NCBI GenBank assembly: GCA_002633025.1
Contig: NMRB01000913.1
Coordinates: forward strand, 90,267-154,266
Origin: Notospermus geniculatus
Taxonomy: Eukaryota; Nemertea; Pilidiophora; Heteronemertea; Lineidae
Length of the DNA: 64,000 nucleotides
Direction of reading: 5' to 3'
Shown here: positions 39,401-42,427 of the stretch, in pieces
Layout: each line of letters opens with the position of its first letter
Numbering within the stretch: position 1 is the first letter of the stretch
Notes under the pieces: model-generated
What the model saw: the letters and a program-made list of their open reading frames with translations, nothing else
What the model was told of the DNA's origin: nothing
Database searches by the model: none
Translations under genes and position numbers: made by a program

Positions 39401-41936
39401 GTTTCCCAATGCAGCTGACTCTTGAAGTAAATTGTCTCCTCGGCCTGTCCCTGGGCACCCGCTTTCGTAACTTCGGGTTTGCCGATTTTGAGAAAACATT
39501 AAGGAAGATATGGTCTGCTGACGCTTTCTATTAAGTGTTTCTTCTACACTTCATGGACAGTATTTTATTGCCAAACTTACATTTACGACATTTGTTTCCT
39601 GTTTACAGGGTGGAATGTACGTATTTACCCTGATGGACTCATTTAGTGCGGGAACGTCTATCTTGTTCACTGTCTTCATACAATCGGTCGCCATCTCTTG
39701 GTTCTACGGTAAGATAATGTTAGAAACATCGTGTATCTCGAAGTAGACGTCACCTCGTGTAGTGGACGAACTCTGAGCAGTTAGAAACCTCTCCATTCTC
39801 TCGATCGAAGGCATGCGTTACACAGGCTGAGCTGTATAGCCTCCCCAACCAGTGATCTCACGTTGGCAAGAGCTATAACGACGAGTCTTTCACACTTGTC
39901 CACACAGTCAAACAATAATTTTGGTCAGCAGAAAAGGGACCAAATACTGCATTTCATAATTGTAATCGTATTTTTGCAGGTCTGAACCAATTCTGTGAAG
40001 ATGTAAAGACGATGTTGGGCTTCAAACCAGGCATTTATTGGCGACTTTGTTGGAAGGTGGGAAGCCCACTCTTCATATTGGTAAGAACAAGTATTAAAAT
40101 CATCTGTACATTTTCCTAATGATCCTTTTTGGCGTGTGAAATGATTCCGCCCCATGAGCAGGAGGTCGTGACGAGAATTTACTTTTACACACCATCGAAT
40201 TCGGCATCGTTGCGATCGCTGCTACCTATAGCTCAAACTTCCTTAAAAGTCCTTACTCCATTTTCAGACCATTGTGATATCAAGCGTGGCGTCCTTTGAA
40301 GGCCTTACCTATGAGCTGACCACCCGTGTTTATACCTATCCAGAGTGGGCCAACGTGGTGGGCTGGATGCTGTCTCTCTCCTCCATGATATGTATACCTC
40401 TGATGGCCATCTACAAGATGGTGGTAACGAAAGGATCGCTGTCAAGAGTAAGTACTTGTACAATGTCGTGTTGTCACCACTTCCACCGAAGTTTTCGTCA
40501 TAGGTCGTATTACAATGCGATGTTTGAAAGATTGGTGCTACATGAGGTCTTTGGGCTGAACCAACTTTTGCCTCTAACTTTATTCTGACACAGAGATTAT
40601 CCTATGAAAAAGGGGACCTTTTACCGACAGTGGGGAGTTACATGGACTTAGTTGTGGCGGGTTAACCGGCCAACACAGACATGGCACTAACTTTCCTTAA
40701 TGTTTATGGAAGATCACCTTTGATTGAAAATCAAGCGATTGAAGGAATACTTGAACTTCAGCATTTCATTCGTAAAAATGTATCCTTATGTCTTTTTACT
40801 ATAGAAACTTCATCAATCCCACTAAGAGCTCGTCTTCTCTCGGCGACATTCAGCTACATTCATTGCTTTTTTCTCTTAATTGTCAAAGACACGTCTTCAC
40901 ACGACAATCAGGTGCCGCTGGTGAAAGCAAGTACCAAGGATTGAAATGCATTCAAAATATTTTGAGTCTCAAATCGTCAAATGTTGACTCATTAGTTAAG
41001 TACCAAAGAATGAAATACTGGTAGCATTACATTGGCAATAACCTTGCCTATCGGAATTATTAGCAACAGACCCATAGTAGGAATGTTGCTAAACACCCTC
41101 GCAAATCTAGTGCAATGTACGAAGTAAATTTGGTATGCTTAACGTGAAATGGAACTAAATGGATCATTCCATTCCACCTTCTGTGTGGTTGAAAGCTGCA
41201 CATCTTTGAGCGGGTGATGTTCAGCGGCTTGCATCATGGAATGTGATAGATTTTAAGTGAACACGCTACAGTGCGATGTTTCCCCTACAAAGGGCACTTA
41301 GAGACAAGTGGCCGGCCTGTCACTGACATCTGCAACTTCTAGCTACAAGTGTTAGGCTATCAGTTCGGTGCCATAGGCAGAATCATCGGTGGTACATCAA
41401 ACGTGTACCGTTCGTGGCTTGTTCTCCGTATTCCGAAGGAGTCAAGAGTCAAAGCGGCTTCTGGTAAATGGTGGAATTGGATTTAACTGTCGGAACGATA
41501 GCTTTTTTATTTACAACTCAGAAAATGAGCTTGGTGAAATTTTCAAGGAAGGCTCCTTCAAATGCAGTTTTGACGTCCTGTGGGTCCTAAAAGCGCAATA
41601 TGAGGACATAGGGCAGGCCTACTGTAGGCTACTTGACTCTTTACCTCACCGGTTGGTTACTTTGTTTTTTTTCCAGAGATTTGCGTTGTGTATTTCCCCC
41701 CAGGCTGAACATAAAAATATAATCAACGAGGAGCCAGTTAAACGATATCAGGTAAAACAAGAATTTTCTAATCGAATGCTCATTGGACTGACCTTTTAAT
41801 ATGGAAGTCTTTTACATCACAAAATATTTTAATATTTTGTATTTAGTATTTAGTATTAAAATACTACATGTATATGATGTCCAACTGAATTCGTGACTTT
41901 TCCTTTCAGCGTCGACATTGGTTTACCCTGGGATAG
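3240..41936 (+). CDS. SLC6 family Na+/Cl- dependent transporter gene (5' partial, exon chain)
   Basis: Plasma-membrane symporter of the SLC6 neurotransmitter/amino-acid family. Exons: 3240-3468, 3738-3876, 4633-4767, 5087-5190, 37927-38051, 38233-38345, 38920-39060, 39609-39708, 39980-40080, 40268-40447, then an uncertain tail (41704-41751 plus 41910-41936, or 40805-40825). Each junction has GT-AG and matching phase. The chain reads through TM3-TM12 with family motifs: [74 protein letters not shown]1-TM2 exons must lie upstream. The NNPWNT loop and C-terminal half look most like glycine-transporter-type members, but substrate cannot be assigned. The 32.7 kb intron between 5190 and 37927 hosts the antisense TRPV-like array; phase 2 on both sides and the continuous NNCYK-DCLL reading show that this is one gene. 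Confidence 0.9.
3738..3876 (+). CDS. SLC6 exon: loop 2 end and TM4
   Basis: Acceptor tttaccag, donor gtaaga at 3877. Encodes [16 protein letters not shown] followed by TM4 ([19 protein letters not shown]) and KGVKSSGK. This matches the conserved SLC6 segment ahead of TM5. Confidence 0.9.
4633..4767 (+). CDS. SLC6 exon: TM5 and following loop
   Basis: Acceptor cttcacag, donor gtaagt at 4768, phase 0 on both sides. Encodes [20 protein letters not shown] (TM5), then [15 protein letters not shown], the SLC6 signature before TM6. Confidence 0.9.
4875..5024. repeat. Fold-back MITE, family A copy 1
   Basis: Inverted arms ccgtatgcaccaaacgaaga and tttggtgcatacggcc, with inner arms ggttgagccacaactttt and its complement. 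A second copy of the same family lies at 58741-58887. Confidence 0.7.
5087..5190 (+). CDS. SLC6 exon: TM6 (last exon before the giant intron)
   Basis: Acceptor gttccag, donor gtgagt at 5191. Encodes [20 protein letters not shown] and [12 protein letters not shown] minus the final base (phase 2). The next exon resumes at 37927. Confidence 0.92.
5466..6149. mobile_element. Non-autonomous TIR element with ggggcggat ends, carrying a nested MITE
   Basis: Ends caggggcggatacag (5466) and ctggatccgcccctg (to 6149) are inverted, and both flanks read tgctc, a likely 5-bp target duplication. The interior has the G/C-rich ggaggccccccagacccccg segment typical of this repeat class and no intact transposase. 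A second inverted-repeat element (5677-5942, ends aggcctgtctacaccatcaa and its complement) sits within it. Confidence 0.65.
5677..5942. repeat. MITE nested in the 5466-6149 element
   Basis: The left arm aaggcctgtctacaccatca is complementary to tgttgataggcctt at the right end; TTAA-like bases flank both ends. It is rich in repeated cattttcaaaac words. No coding content. Confidence 0.6.
6673..8352 (-). CDS. TRPV-like channel, array copy 1 (single exon)
   Basis: 559-residue cation-channel subunit, presumably in the plasma membrane. Ankyrin-like repeats at about 65-175 ([35 protein letters not shown]). TRPV-style linker [10 protein letters not shown] at 191-200 and CLTKW before S1. S1 about 248-268, S2 290-311, S3 340-364, S4 374-402, S5 410-433, pore 440-472 (YYSTF...NMINLRDM), S6 476-502 with [12 protein letters not shown] short tail ends TEYSI. 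The S1-S2 loop has one cysteine and two N-glycosylation sites (NDT, NRT). It is shorter than typical TRPVs at both ends. Uncommon change: [10 protein letters not shown] where sisters have [10 protein letters not shown]. No introns. The start is the methionine shared by all copies. Ligand unknown; a sensory role is inferred from array expansion. Confidence 0.9.
   Translation of the reverse strand: MLAANILGETEEIKKWKVSLLRAIKKRDVLLVDSLTDNPPGDLKQLLNQPMTHVELTKDGPVNCQDRYSLPLVVAAIHGSQEMFDILYTKGADVFAVEPGGDNIVHSLCWAAAHRPEVENTLRGLYRRIIEIADTEESKLKLLRGTDRVCMRPLELASRLGTFILMGEMFDTVGVYKHLISESTVGMKVMFDVSDYETTGTDCRRYLSPLNFLRDIRESDLERPGTMDTFQHMCLTKWSNRKFRKFSPFLVLWLLINVQLIVGITMVGEFGETCKGNQPNDTKTFDRNRTIFFTTMTVDFTFTVLMGLAFLRGMWKIRYKSAPKGILRPHRHDDGPLVNKLAFFIFYVFRVVLQTVYFGIALAYPSWRNHPHFGPLMLFLRIFMQIQMLCCLLYFIQLLPAIGHLVIGVYRCFGAFGYFLVILMMFFVASAETLRSVAAFYCLQDLGYDLDGYYSTFMIMQNMINLRDMTSHNPPFAVTLMHGQIVVIIVILLLNFLIALLSGEVGKIEDRKHVIQMVARLNVSLDIDMMYVGISDLLPACCTKSHREKFTIETTEYSI
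9093..9129 (-). promoter_or_regulatory. Conserved upstream block of copy 1 (candidate control element)
   Basis: gtgggtgatccgacgtctgt followed by agatgtgcactcca recurs upstream of copies 1, 2, 6 and 7 at 640-750 bp from the ATG. Conservation may only reflect shared duplication history. It contains the palindrome gacgtc (CRE-half-like). The function is inferred. Confidence 0.3.
9284..9307. repeat. Short (gttgg)n repeat
   Basis: About four and a half units of gttgg. The same place in the sister spacers (13430, 31804) has only one or two units, so this is a local expansion and not telomeric sequence. Confidence 0.7.
10778..12463 (-). CDS. TRPV-like channel, array copy 2 (single exon)
   Basis: 561 residues from the family start ([16 protein letters not shown]). 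The frame is open 20 codons further upstream (to 12523), but those residues are not shared with other copies. Same order of ankyrin repeats, TRPV-style linker, six helices, NMINLRDM pore and NFLIALLS S6 as copy 1; ends TEYSF. S1-S2 loop [10 protein letters not shown] carries one cysteine and an NAT glycosylation site. In the ankyrin part it shares [10 protein letters not shown] with copy 6 and [20 protein letters not shown] with copy 8, while its S1 ([15 protein letters not shown]) groups with copies 3 and 5, a mosaic pattern. No introns or frameshifts. Confidence 0.9.
   Translation of the reverse strand: MLALDILGETEEIKKWKVSLLTAIKKRDVLLVDSLTDNPPGDLKQLLNQPMTHVELTKDGPVSCGDRFSLPLVLAAIHGSQEIFETLCTKGADVLAVEPGGDNVVHSLCWAAAYRPEVENTLCGIYRRIVEIADTEESRLKLLHGTDSAGLRPLELASRLGTFVLMGEMFDTVGVYKHLISESTVEMKVIYDVSDYETTGPLCRRFLTPLSFLRGIRESDLERPGTVEAFQHNCLEKWTSRKFRKYLPFLIVSLLINAQLIFGFTVVGEFGHEGTCKANATRDTIEVQNNCAILLSTIALDLAFAIVMTLGNLRGKWKIRSWRGPRETLRPKKLPGDCPLVNKYMFNIFCLVRLVLEVLIIIISLAPNWRNHPNLSTAMLFLRVLMQIQTWWCLLFFVQLLPGIGHLVIGAYRCLRVFGYFLVILMMFFVASAEVLRSVASFYCLHDLGYYLDGYYSTFLIMLNMINLRDMTGHNPPFAVIFMHLQIVFIIVILLLNFLIALLSGEVGKIEDRKHVIQMVTKLNVCLEFEMMYTGISDLLPACCTKSLREKFTIEITEYSF
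13097..13136 (-). promoter_or_regulatory. Conserved upstream block of copy 2 (candidate control element)
   Basis: gagtgggtgacccgacgtct, then tttagatttgcactcaa: the counterpart of 9093-9129, diverged at several bases but keeping gacgtctgtt. Confidence 0.28.
14680..14821. repeat. Imperfect inverted repeat, MITE-like
   Basis: Ends gcccggttgcaccagtcgac and (complement) agctggcagaaccgggc. The interior has alternating aacctcaaa / tttgagg words that also pair. It sits just 3' of array copy 3. Confidence 0.5.
14901..16592 (-). CDS. TRPV-like channel, array copy 3 (single exon)
   Basis: 563 residues beginning [16 protein letters not shown]. Ankyrin-like repeats, linker [10 protein letters not shown], six helices, pore NMINLRDI (I in place of M), S6 NFLIALLS, end TEYSI. 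An extra residue occurs in ENTTLCGIF compared with sisters. S1-S2 loop [11 protein letters not shown] has one cysteine and an NGT site. The PAGDLKQ and THVEMTKDG variants are found only here and in the duplicate copy 4. The 5' 1.2 kb is repeated almost exactly at 18504-19712, which is likely an assembly or haplotype duplicate of this gene. Confidence 0.9.
   Translation of the reverse strand: MAALDILGETEEIKKWKVGLLRAIKKRDVLLVDSLTDNPAGDLKQLLNQPMTHVEMTKDGPVSCGDRFSLPLVLAAIHGSQEMFDILYTKGADVLAVEPGGDGLLHSLCWAAAYRPEVENTTLCGIFRRIIEIADTEELKLELLHATDRAGLRPLELASRLGTFVLMGQMFDTVGVYKHLISESTVGMKLMYDVSDYETTGTDCRRFLTPLSFLRDIRESDLERPGTIEAFQHTCQKKWSSRKFRKTIPALLFSLLINALLIFGFTVVDEFGLDWTCKANGTHNIIKSDKNRAILFSAIALDLSWAVFMALANLRGNWKIRSTRGPREILRPKNLPGDGPLVNKYFFRLFYFVRSAIEVLYIIFTIARGSWQNHPNFNTAMLFLRLSMQIQMWWCMLFFVQLLPGIGHLVIGVYRCLRVFGYFLVILMMFFVASAEGLRSVASFYCLQDLGYYLDGYYSTFMIMLNMINLRDITSHYPPFAVIFMHVHIVFIIVILLLNFLIALLSGEVGKIEDRKHVIQTVTKLNVCFELEMMYTGISDLLPACLTKSRREKFTIEVTEYSI
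17652..17766. repeat. Hairpin MITE
   Basis: tgtaccgaaaattgcggac at the left against gtccgcaattgatggtaca at the right, with inner gtgacgt/acgtcac pairing. Its duplicate lies at 20775-20891. Confidence 0.55.
17943..18075. repeat. Hairpin MITE, family B copy 1
   Basis: aatagtgagctttcgcgagc and its complement at the right end; arms of about 55 bp around a short loop, including gcgcccggttaggcc. Family members are at 21083-21212 (duplicate) and 32671-32792 (independent copy). Confidence 0.75.
18186..18326. repeat. Hairpin MITE
   Basis: aatagggagttttcgcaagg at the left and ttgcgaaaactatatt at the right, with pairing cgaaacaccaacg / cgtgttggcgtttcg. Duplicate at about 21323-21463. Confidence 0.6.
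18502..18502. other. Single N: contig join
   Basis: Isolated ambiguous base exactly at the junction of the 3.1 kb duplicate. The sequence jumps from cccagtag back into the middle of the channel gene. Confidence 0.9.
18504..19712 (-). CDS. TRPV-like channel, copy 4: 3'-truncated duplicate of copy 3
   Basis: The first roughly 402 residues are identical in protein to copy 3 (start MAALDILGE, through FFVQLL at the S4-S5 region), with only scattered base changes. The reading frame then meets the N at 18502 and unrelated sequence, so S5, pore, S6 and tail are missing. Because the truncation coincides with the N and the whole 3.1 kb flank is duplicated too, this is better read as a second haplotype of copy 3 than as a real truncated gene. 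A genuine partial duplication cannot be excluded. Confidence 0.75.
21083..21212. repeat. Hairpin MITE, family B copy 2 (duplicate of 17943-18075)
   Basis: Same arms as 17943-18075, with small changes in the loop (gggtgctcacac). Confidence 0.75.
21921..22073. repeat. Hairpin MITE 3' of copy 5
   Basis: gggaggtttcgaaatcaaac at the left and its exact complement at the right (gtttgatttcgaaacctccc). The interior has gttaacgttaacgttt. Terminal gggaggtttcg resembles the outer bases of family B copy 3 at 32671. Confidence 0.75.
22145..23830 (-). CDS. TRPV-like channel, array copy 5 (single exon)
   Basis: 561 residues starting [16 protein letters not shown]. Full set: ankyrin-like repeats ([22 protein letters not shown]), [10 protein letters not shown] linker, CLEKW before S1, six helices, NMINLRDM pore, NFLIALLS S6, end TEYSI. 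S1-S2 loop [11 protein letters not shown] has one cysteine and two N-glycosylation sites. S1 ([15 protein letters not shown]) groups with copies 2 and 3. S5 has FFVTSAEV where sisters have FFVASAEV. Only 1.05 kb separates its start from copy 6, so its upstream region is much shorter than that of copies 1-3. Confidence 0.9.
   Translation of the reverse strand: MLAADILGETEEIKKWKVSLLRAIKKRDVLLVDSLTDNPPGDLKQLLNQPMTHVELTKDGPVSCGDRFSLPSVVAAIHGSQEIFDILHTKGADVLTVEPGGDDIVHSLCWAAAHRPEIENTLCGIYRRIIEIADTKELKLQLLHATDRAGLRPLELASRLGTFILMGEMFDTVGVYKHLISESTVGRKVIYDVSDYETTGPLFRRFLTPLSFLRGIRESDLERPGTVEAFHHTCLEKWSSRKFHKYSPFLIVCLLVNAQLIFGFTVVGEFFNGTCKGNVTDDQIKAQKNLAVFFSTITLDLFLGILMTLANLRGRWKIRSRRGLRDILRPKKRPGDGPLVNKYVFSIFYFFRIALEVLYIILAIAHGKWQNHPRFNTAMLFLDIVMQIQMWWCLLFFVQLLPGIGHLVIGAYRCLRVFGYFLVILMMFFVTSAEVLRSVASFYCLQDLGYYLDGYYSTFMIMLNMINLRDMTGHYPPFAVIFMHVQIVFIIMILLLNFLIALLSGEVGKIEDRKHVIQMVTKLNVCLEMDMIYTGIIDLLPACFTKSLREKYTIEMTEYSI
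23831..24875. other. Short spacer between copies 5 and 6
   Basis: No gene. Keeps only the proximal part of the array upstream block (atgttgtcgcttctttgc, then gttgctgggtgaagagt near 23970). The distal gacgtctgtt and gttcagtggatg blocks are absent. No other feature seen. Confidence 0.5.
24876..26567 (-). CDS. TRPV-like channel, array copy 6 (single exon)
   Basis: 563 residues from the family start [16 protein letters not shown]; the frame is open 12 codons further upstream (to 26603), but those residues are not conserved. Ankyrin-like repeats, [15 protein letters not shown], six helices, NMINLRDM pore, NFLIALLS S6, end TEYSI. S1-S2 loop [12 protein letters not shown] has a cysteine and two glycosylation sites. 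Its S2 region ([19 protein letters not shown]) is shared with copy 7, but its ankyrin part ([10 protein letters not shown]) is shared with copy 2. FFVGSAEV differs in S5. Intact. Confidence 0.9.
   Translation of the reverse strand: MLAADILGETGEIKKWKVSLLRAIKKRDVLLVDSLTDNPPGDLQQLLNQPMTHVELTKDGPVSCEDRFSLPLVLAAIHGSQETFETLCTKGADVLAVEPGGDNVVHSLCWAAAYRPEVEKTLCGMYRRIIDIVDTEESTLNLLHGTDRAGLRPLELASKLGTFILMGKMFDTVGVYKHLISESTVGRNVIYDVSDYETTGPVCRRFLTPLSFLRGIRESDLERPEAVEVLRHICLENWITRKFHKNMPFLFVWFLINVQLICGITAVGNDFGANGTCSGNVTHDTTTFEKYHAIFLSSMALDLSFTAFISFASLRGIWKIRSWIGSRGTLRPRNLPDDGPMLNPYVFATLYALRVIPQLVYFVIAMSHASWQSQPNLSTAMLFLRIFIQMQLLWCLLYFVQLLPAIGHLVIGAYRCLRVFSYFLVILMMFFVGSAEVLRSVASFYCLHDLGYYLDGYYSTFMIMLNMINLRDMTSHYPPFAVIFMHVHIVVIIVILLLNFLIALLSGEVGKIEDRKHVIHMVTKLSVSCEVDMIYAGISDLLPACCTKSLREKFTIEITEYSI
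27183..27219 (-). promoter_or_regulatory. Conserved upstream block of copy 6 (candidate control element)
   Basis: gagtgggtgatctgacgtct, then ggatgtgcactcca: counterpart of 9093-9129, about 620 bp upstream of the copy 6 ATG. Confidence 0.3.
28410..28628. repeat. MITE-like inverted repeat
   Basis: gaatccacctgtgattttc and (right end) gaaaatcagcagtggattc, with long inner pairing cgacttgctttgca / gcaaagcaagtcgc. No coding content. Confidence 0.6.
28764..29038. mobile_element. Non-autonomous TIR element (aggcacggatcc ends)
   Basis: aggcacggatccaggg at the left and cttgatccgtgcct at the right are inverted. The interior contains ggtcctcccccaggaaaa and G-runs, like the element at 5466-6149. No transposase. 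Confidence 0.6.
29285..30991 (-). CDS. TRPV-like channel, array copy 7 (single exon, stop-loss extension)
   Basis: 568 residues starting [16 protein letters not shown]. Same domain order: ankyrin-like repeats, [10 protein letters not shown] linker, CIKKW, six helices, NMINLRDM pore, S6 NFLIALLS. After the usual TEYSI the family stop (tga) reads tta, so the frame runs on for LRCEKF before the next stop, a small C-terminal extension unique to this copy. S1-S2 loop [12 protein letters not shown]2 region [11 protein letters not shown] pairs with copy 6. AAIHDSQ replaces AAIHGSQ in the first repeat. Its upstream block has been pushed apart by a cluster of nested MITEs (31862-32863). Confidence 0.9.
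   Translation of the reverse strand: MLAANILGETGEIKKWKVSLLRAIKKRDVLLVDSLTDNPPGDLKQLLNQPMTHVELTKDGPVSCGDRFSLPLVLAAIHDSQEMFDILYTKGADVLAVEPGGDNVVHSLCWAAAYWPEIENTLRGMFRRIIQIADTDERKKQLLHGTDRAGLRPLELASRLGTFILMGEMFDTVGVYKHLISESTVGMKVMFDLSDYETTGPLCRRFLTPLSFLRGIRESDLERPGTADVFEHMCIKKWISHKFRKCRPFLLVCFLFNVQLIFGIIMVGKFGPIGTCKGNVTHDNTVLERYHTIFLSSMALYLSFTVLISFASLRGMWKIRSWIRSRGTLRPNNHSDDGPLVNPFVFPILYALRVILQLLYFIIAMSHASWQSQPNLSTAMLFLRVLMQIQLLWCLLFFVQLLPGIGHLVIGAYRCLRVFGYFLVILMMFFAASAEGLRSVASFYCLHDLGYYLDGYYSTFMIMLNMINLRDMTGHYPPFAVIFMHVHIVFMIVILLLNFLIALLSGEVGKIEDRKHVIQMVTKLNACLELEMMYTGISDLLPAFLTKSWSEKFTIETTEYSILRCEKF
31639..31675 (-). promoter_or_regulatory. Conserved upstream block of copy 7 (candidate control element)
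   Basis: gagtggttgatccgacgtct, then ttgatgtgcactcca: counterpart of 9093-9129, about 650 bp upstream of the copy 7 ATG. Confidence 0.3.
31944..32402. repeat. Compound palindrome within the MITE cluster
   Basis: The arm aagcgggtaatccactgtcgcg occurs in both orientations four times. Outer arms (31944-32022 and about 32322-32402) carry gcggttgcgttcccttgcgg; inner arms (32028-32103 and 32248-32320) carry aaggcaccgcaaccccgtct-like sequence. The centre (32102-32255) is a third palindrome with cgaatccccgcgaact and ccatggacca. Confidence 0.7.
32403..32642. repeat. MITE within the cluster
   Basis: aagcctagtttatacttcga at the left and its exact complement tcgaagtataaactaggctt at the right. CG-rich interior. 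TIR of about 23 bp. Confidence 0.75.
32671..32792. repeat. Hairpin MITE, family B copy 3
   Basis: tagggaggtttcgcaagcgc and its complement. The core gcgcccggttaggcc and the tctattgtttggg loop are the same as at 17943-18075. Confidence 0.75.
33471..33856. mobile_element. Non-autonomous TIR element
   Basis: gccgtggttacactacataa at the left, exact complement ttatgtagtgtaaccacggc at the right, with TATA-like bases on both flanks. The interior has many acccgtgt/acacgggt words. The minus-strand open frame inside lacks any family motif. Confidence 0.75.
34282..34417. repeat. Imperfect inverted repeat, MITE-like
   Basis: agaaaatggcacccttcc at the left and the complement of gcgggcgccattttct at the right; inner gaaatgtcacc / ggtgacatttc. 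It ends 85 bp beyond the 3' end of copy 8. Confidence 0.55.
34502..36184 (-). CDS. TRPV-like channel, array copy 8 (single exon)
   Basis: 560 residues from the family start [16 protein letters not shown]; the frame is open 14 codons upstream (to 36226) without conservation. Ankyrin-like repeats, [15 protein letters not shown], six helices, NMINLRDM pore, NFLIALLS S6, end TEYSI. It is the most divergent copy in S1-S4: S1 [20 protein letters not shown], loop [12 protein letters not shown], and the S2-S3 linker has an extra residue near [27 protein letters not shown] replaces [13 protein letters not shown]. The ankyrin part shares [20 protein letters not shown] with copy 2. Outermost member of the array, 1.7 kb from the SLC6 TM7 exon. 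Confidence 0.9.
   Translation of the reverse strand: MLALDILGDTEEIKKWKVSLLTAIKKRDVLLVDSLTNNPPGDLKQLLNQPMTHVELTKDGPVRCGDRFSLPLVLAAIHGSQEIFDILYTKGADVLAVEPGGDNVVHSLCWAAAYRPEVENTLCDIYRRIVEIADTEESRLKLLHGTDTAGLRPLELASRLRNFILMGKMFDTVGVYKHLISESTVGMKVMFDVSDYETTGPDCRRFLTPLSFLRDIRESDLERPGTLETFEHICLKKWISRKFLRYRPFLFVVFLVTLQLTLGFTVVGEISRDSTCKGNATHADVVLDEKAVTFFSAMALDFTFTISMIFAYLRGMWKVHAERLPKEKLLLPKNVPDEWSLVNKYKIYIFFALRIVLQVAYIIILSGWRNEASFTTAMLFLRVSMQIQLLWCMLFFVELLPVVGHLVIGVSRCLDVFGYFVIILMMFFVASAEVLRSVASFYCIQDLGYYLDGYYSTFMIMLNMINLRDMTSHNPPFAVIFMHVHIVVIIVILLLNFLIALLSGEVGKIEDRKHVIQMVTKLNVCLELDVIYTGISDLLPACCTKSLKEKFTIETTEYSI
36227..36729. other. Upstream region of copy 8
   Basis: Proximal array upstream block only (gctgtgttgctttgtaatta, then gtgggtgaagaattacgatg near 36350). 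Nothing else seen to 36729. Confidence 0.4.
36730..37891 (-). pseudogene. Possible degraded coding region of unknown family (minus strand)
   Basis: Three minus-strand open pieces in different frames follow each other: 37891-37685 ([31 protein letters not shown]), 37698-37369 ([40 protein letters not shown]) and 37065-36730 ([35 protein letters not shown]). The residue mix looks protein-like, but frames change between pieces, as in a decayed gene or transposon. A 42-bp minisatellite (37061-37187) interrupts it. No family is recognised. Confidence 0.3.
37061..37187. repeat. 42-bp minisatellite, 3 copies
   Basis: Unit gcaaatgagaatgaatgagg followed by agaaaagtggtgaagtagac, three copies with few changes. 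Confidence 0.85.
37927..38051 (+). CDS. SLC6 exon: TM7 (first exon after the giant intron)
   Basis: Acceptor tcattgcag, donor gtaaga at 38052. Its first base completes the AAG codon from 5190. Encodes [19 protein letters not shown] (TM7), then [19 protein letters not shown]. Ends phase 1. Confidence 0.92.
38233..38345 (+). CDS. SLC6 exon: EL4 and TM8
   Basis: Acceptor tccttcag, donor gtaagt at 38346. Encodes [20 protein letters not shown] and TM8 [13 protein letters not shown]. The G-L-D-S motif is part of the conserved sodium/substrate site region of TM8. Confidence 0.92.
38559..38686. repeat. Hairpin element, family C copy 1
   Basis: aataaccgaagtcgtcctcc with exact complement at the right; interior ttttcgaccccaaccggggt. 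Related copies at 46078-46266, 57960-58165 and 58995-59200. Confidence 0.7.
38920..39060 (+). CDS. SLC6 exon: IL4 and TM9
   Basis: Acceptor ccttacag, donor gtgagt at 39061; 47 codons, phase 0. Encodes [15 protein letters not shown] and TM9 ([20 protein letters not shown]). Its last about 30 bases and the donor are the first unit of a tandem repeat (39030-39224). Confidence 0.9.
39030..39224. repeat. Minisatellite that repeats an exon end plus splice donor
   Basis: Four units of about 48-50 bp: catttgtcttatcaatcatg, aatgtaacatac, gtgagtatagaaatac. Unit 1 spans the 3' end of the TM9 exon and its donor. Units 2-4 follow in the intron, each with its own donor-like site (gtgagt at 39111, gtaagt at 39159, gtgagt near 39207). 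Confidence 0.9.
39225..39608. other. SLC6 intron, nothing recognised
   Basis: Intron between TM9 and TM10 exons. Apart from the minisatellite no repeat or exon is seen. Confidence 0.5.
39609..39708 (+). CDS. SLC6 exon: TM10
   Basis: Acceptor gtttacag, donor gtaaga at 39709. Encodes [20 protein letters not shown] and [14 protein letters not shown] (last codon split). Matches the SLC6 pattern GG-YVF-L-D-F-AG. Confidence 0.92.
39980..40080 (+). CDS. SLC6 exon: TM10-TM11 loop and TM11 start
   Basis: Acceptor tttttgcag, donor gtaaga at 40081. Encodes [20 protein letters not shown], then [27 protein letters not shown] is an SLC6 hallmark. Confidence 0.92.
40268..40447 (+). CDS. SLC6 exon: TM11-TM12
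   Basis: Acceptor attttcag, donor gtaagt at 40448; 60 codons. Encodes [54 protein letters not shown], the end of the membrane core. Confidence 0.92.
40448..41703. other. SLC6 3' intron; no clear exon
   Basis: An alternative last exon may lie at 40805-40825: acceptor tactatag, reading KLHQSH then taa, in frame after 40447. The usual SLC6 C-terminal P-x-x-x-WGP segment was looked for and not found. Nothing else recognised. Confidence 0.3.
41704..41751 (+). CDS. Possible SLC6 C-terminal exon
   Basis: Long pyrimidine tract, then ccccccag; donor gtaaaa at 41752; 48 nt, phase 0, in frame after 40447. Encodes [16 protein letters not shown], a hydrophilic tail with no recognised motif. Based only on splice sites and phase. 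Confidence 0.35.
41910..41936 (+). CDS. Possible SLC6 last coding exon with stop
   Basis: Acceptor cctttcag at 41909; reads RRHWFTLG then tag, in phase with 41751. Weak support by itself. Confidence 0.3.
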   Translation, partial: RRHWFTLG

Positions 41937-42105
41937 ACAATCATGCAAGTCAATTAATTGTCGTCACTCAGGGGGACGCGGGGCACAGGAGGATTTAGTG
42001 TTTCAGTAGGCCTATTATTGGGCTGAAGTGTAGTGTCATTCATCAATCGGAAACAGGGTATTCGTGAAGGCAGAAATCTGGTAATGTGGTAAATCTCGGA
42101 ATCAT

Positions 42106-42427
42106 TAACTGATCAGACATGACTGCTACTCACTGGCAACGCATGTGGGCCTATTTATCAACTGATCCGACATGACTGCTACTCACTGGCAAACCCATGT
42201 ATTCATCAACTGATCCAACATGACTGCCACTCATTGGCAAACCCATGTATTCATCAACTGATCCAACATGACTGCCACTCATTGGCAAACCCATGTATTC
42301 ATCAACTCATCCAACATGACTGCCACTCATTGGCAAACCCCATGTAGGCCCTACATGTATTTATCAACTGGTCAAACATGACTGCCAGTCACTGGCAAGC
42401 CCATGTATTTATCAACTGAACATGACA
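42106..42427. repeat. 48-bp minisatellite, about 6.5 copies
   Basis: Unit aactgatccaacatgactgc, cactcattggcaaacccatg, tattcatc. The inner copies are almost identical and the outer ones diverged; one has a small insertion with taggccctacatg. Confidence 0.9.

Noticed and set aside
42106-42427. Regular direct repeats that could suggest a CRISPR array
   Set aside because: The 48-bp units are contiguous without unique spacers, in a eukaryotic setting. Same for 63516-63870 and 56190-56735.
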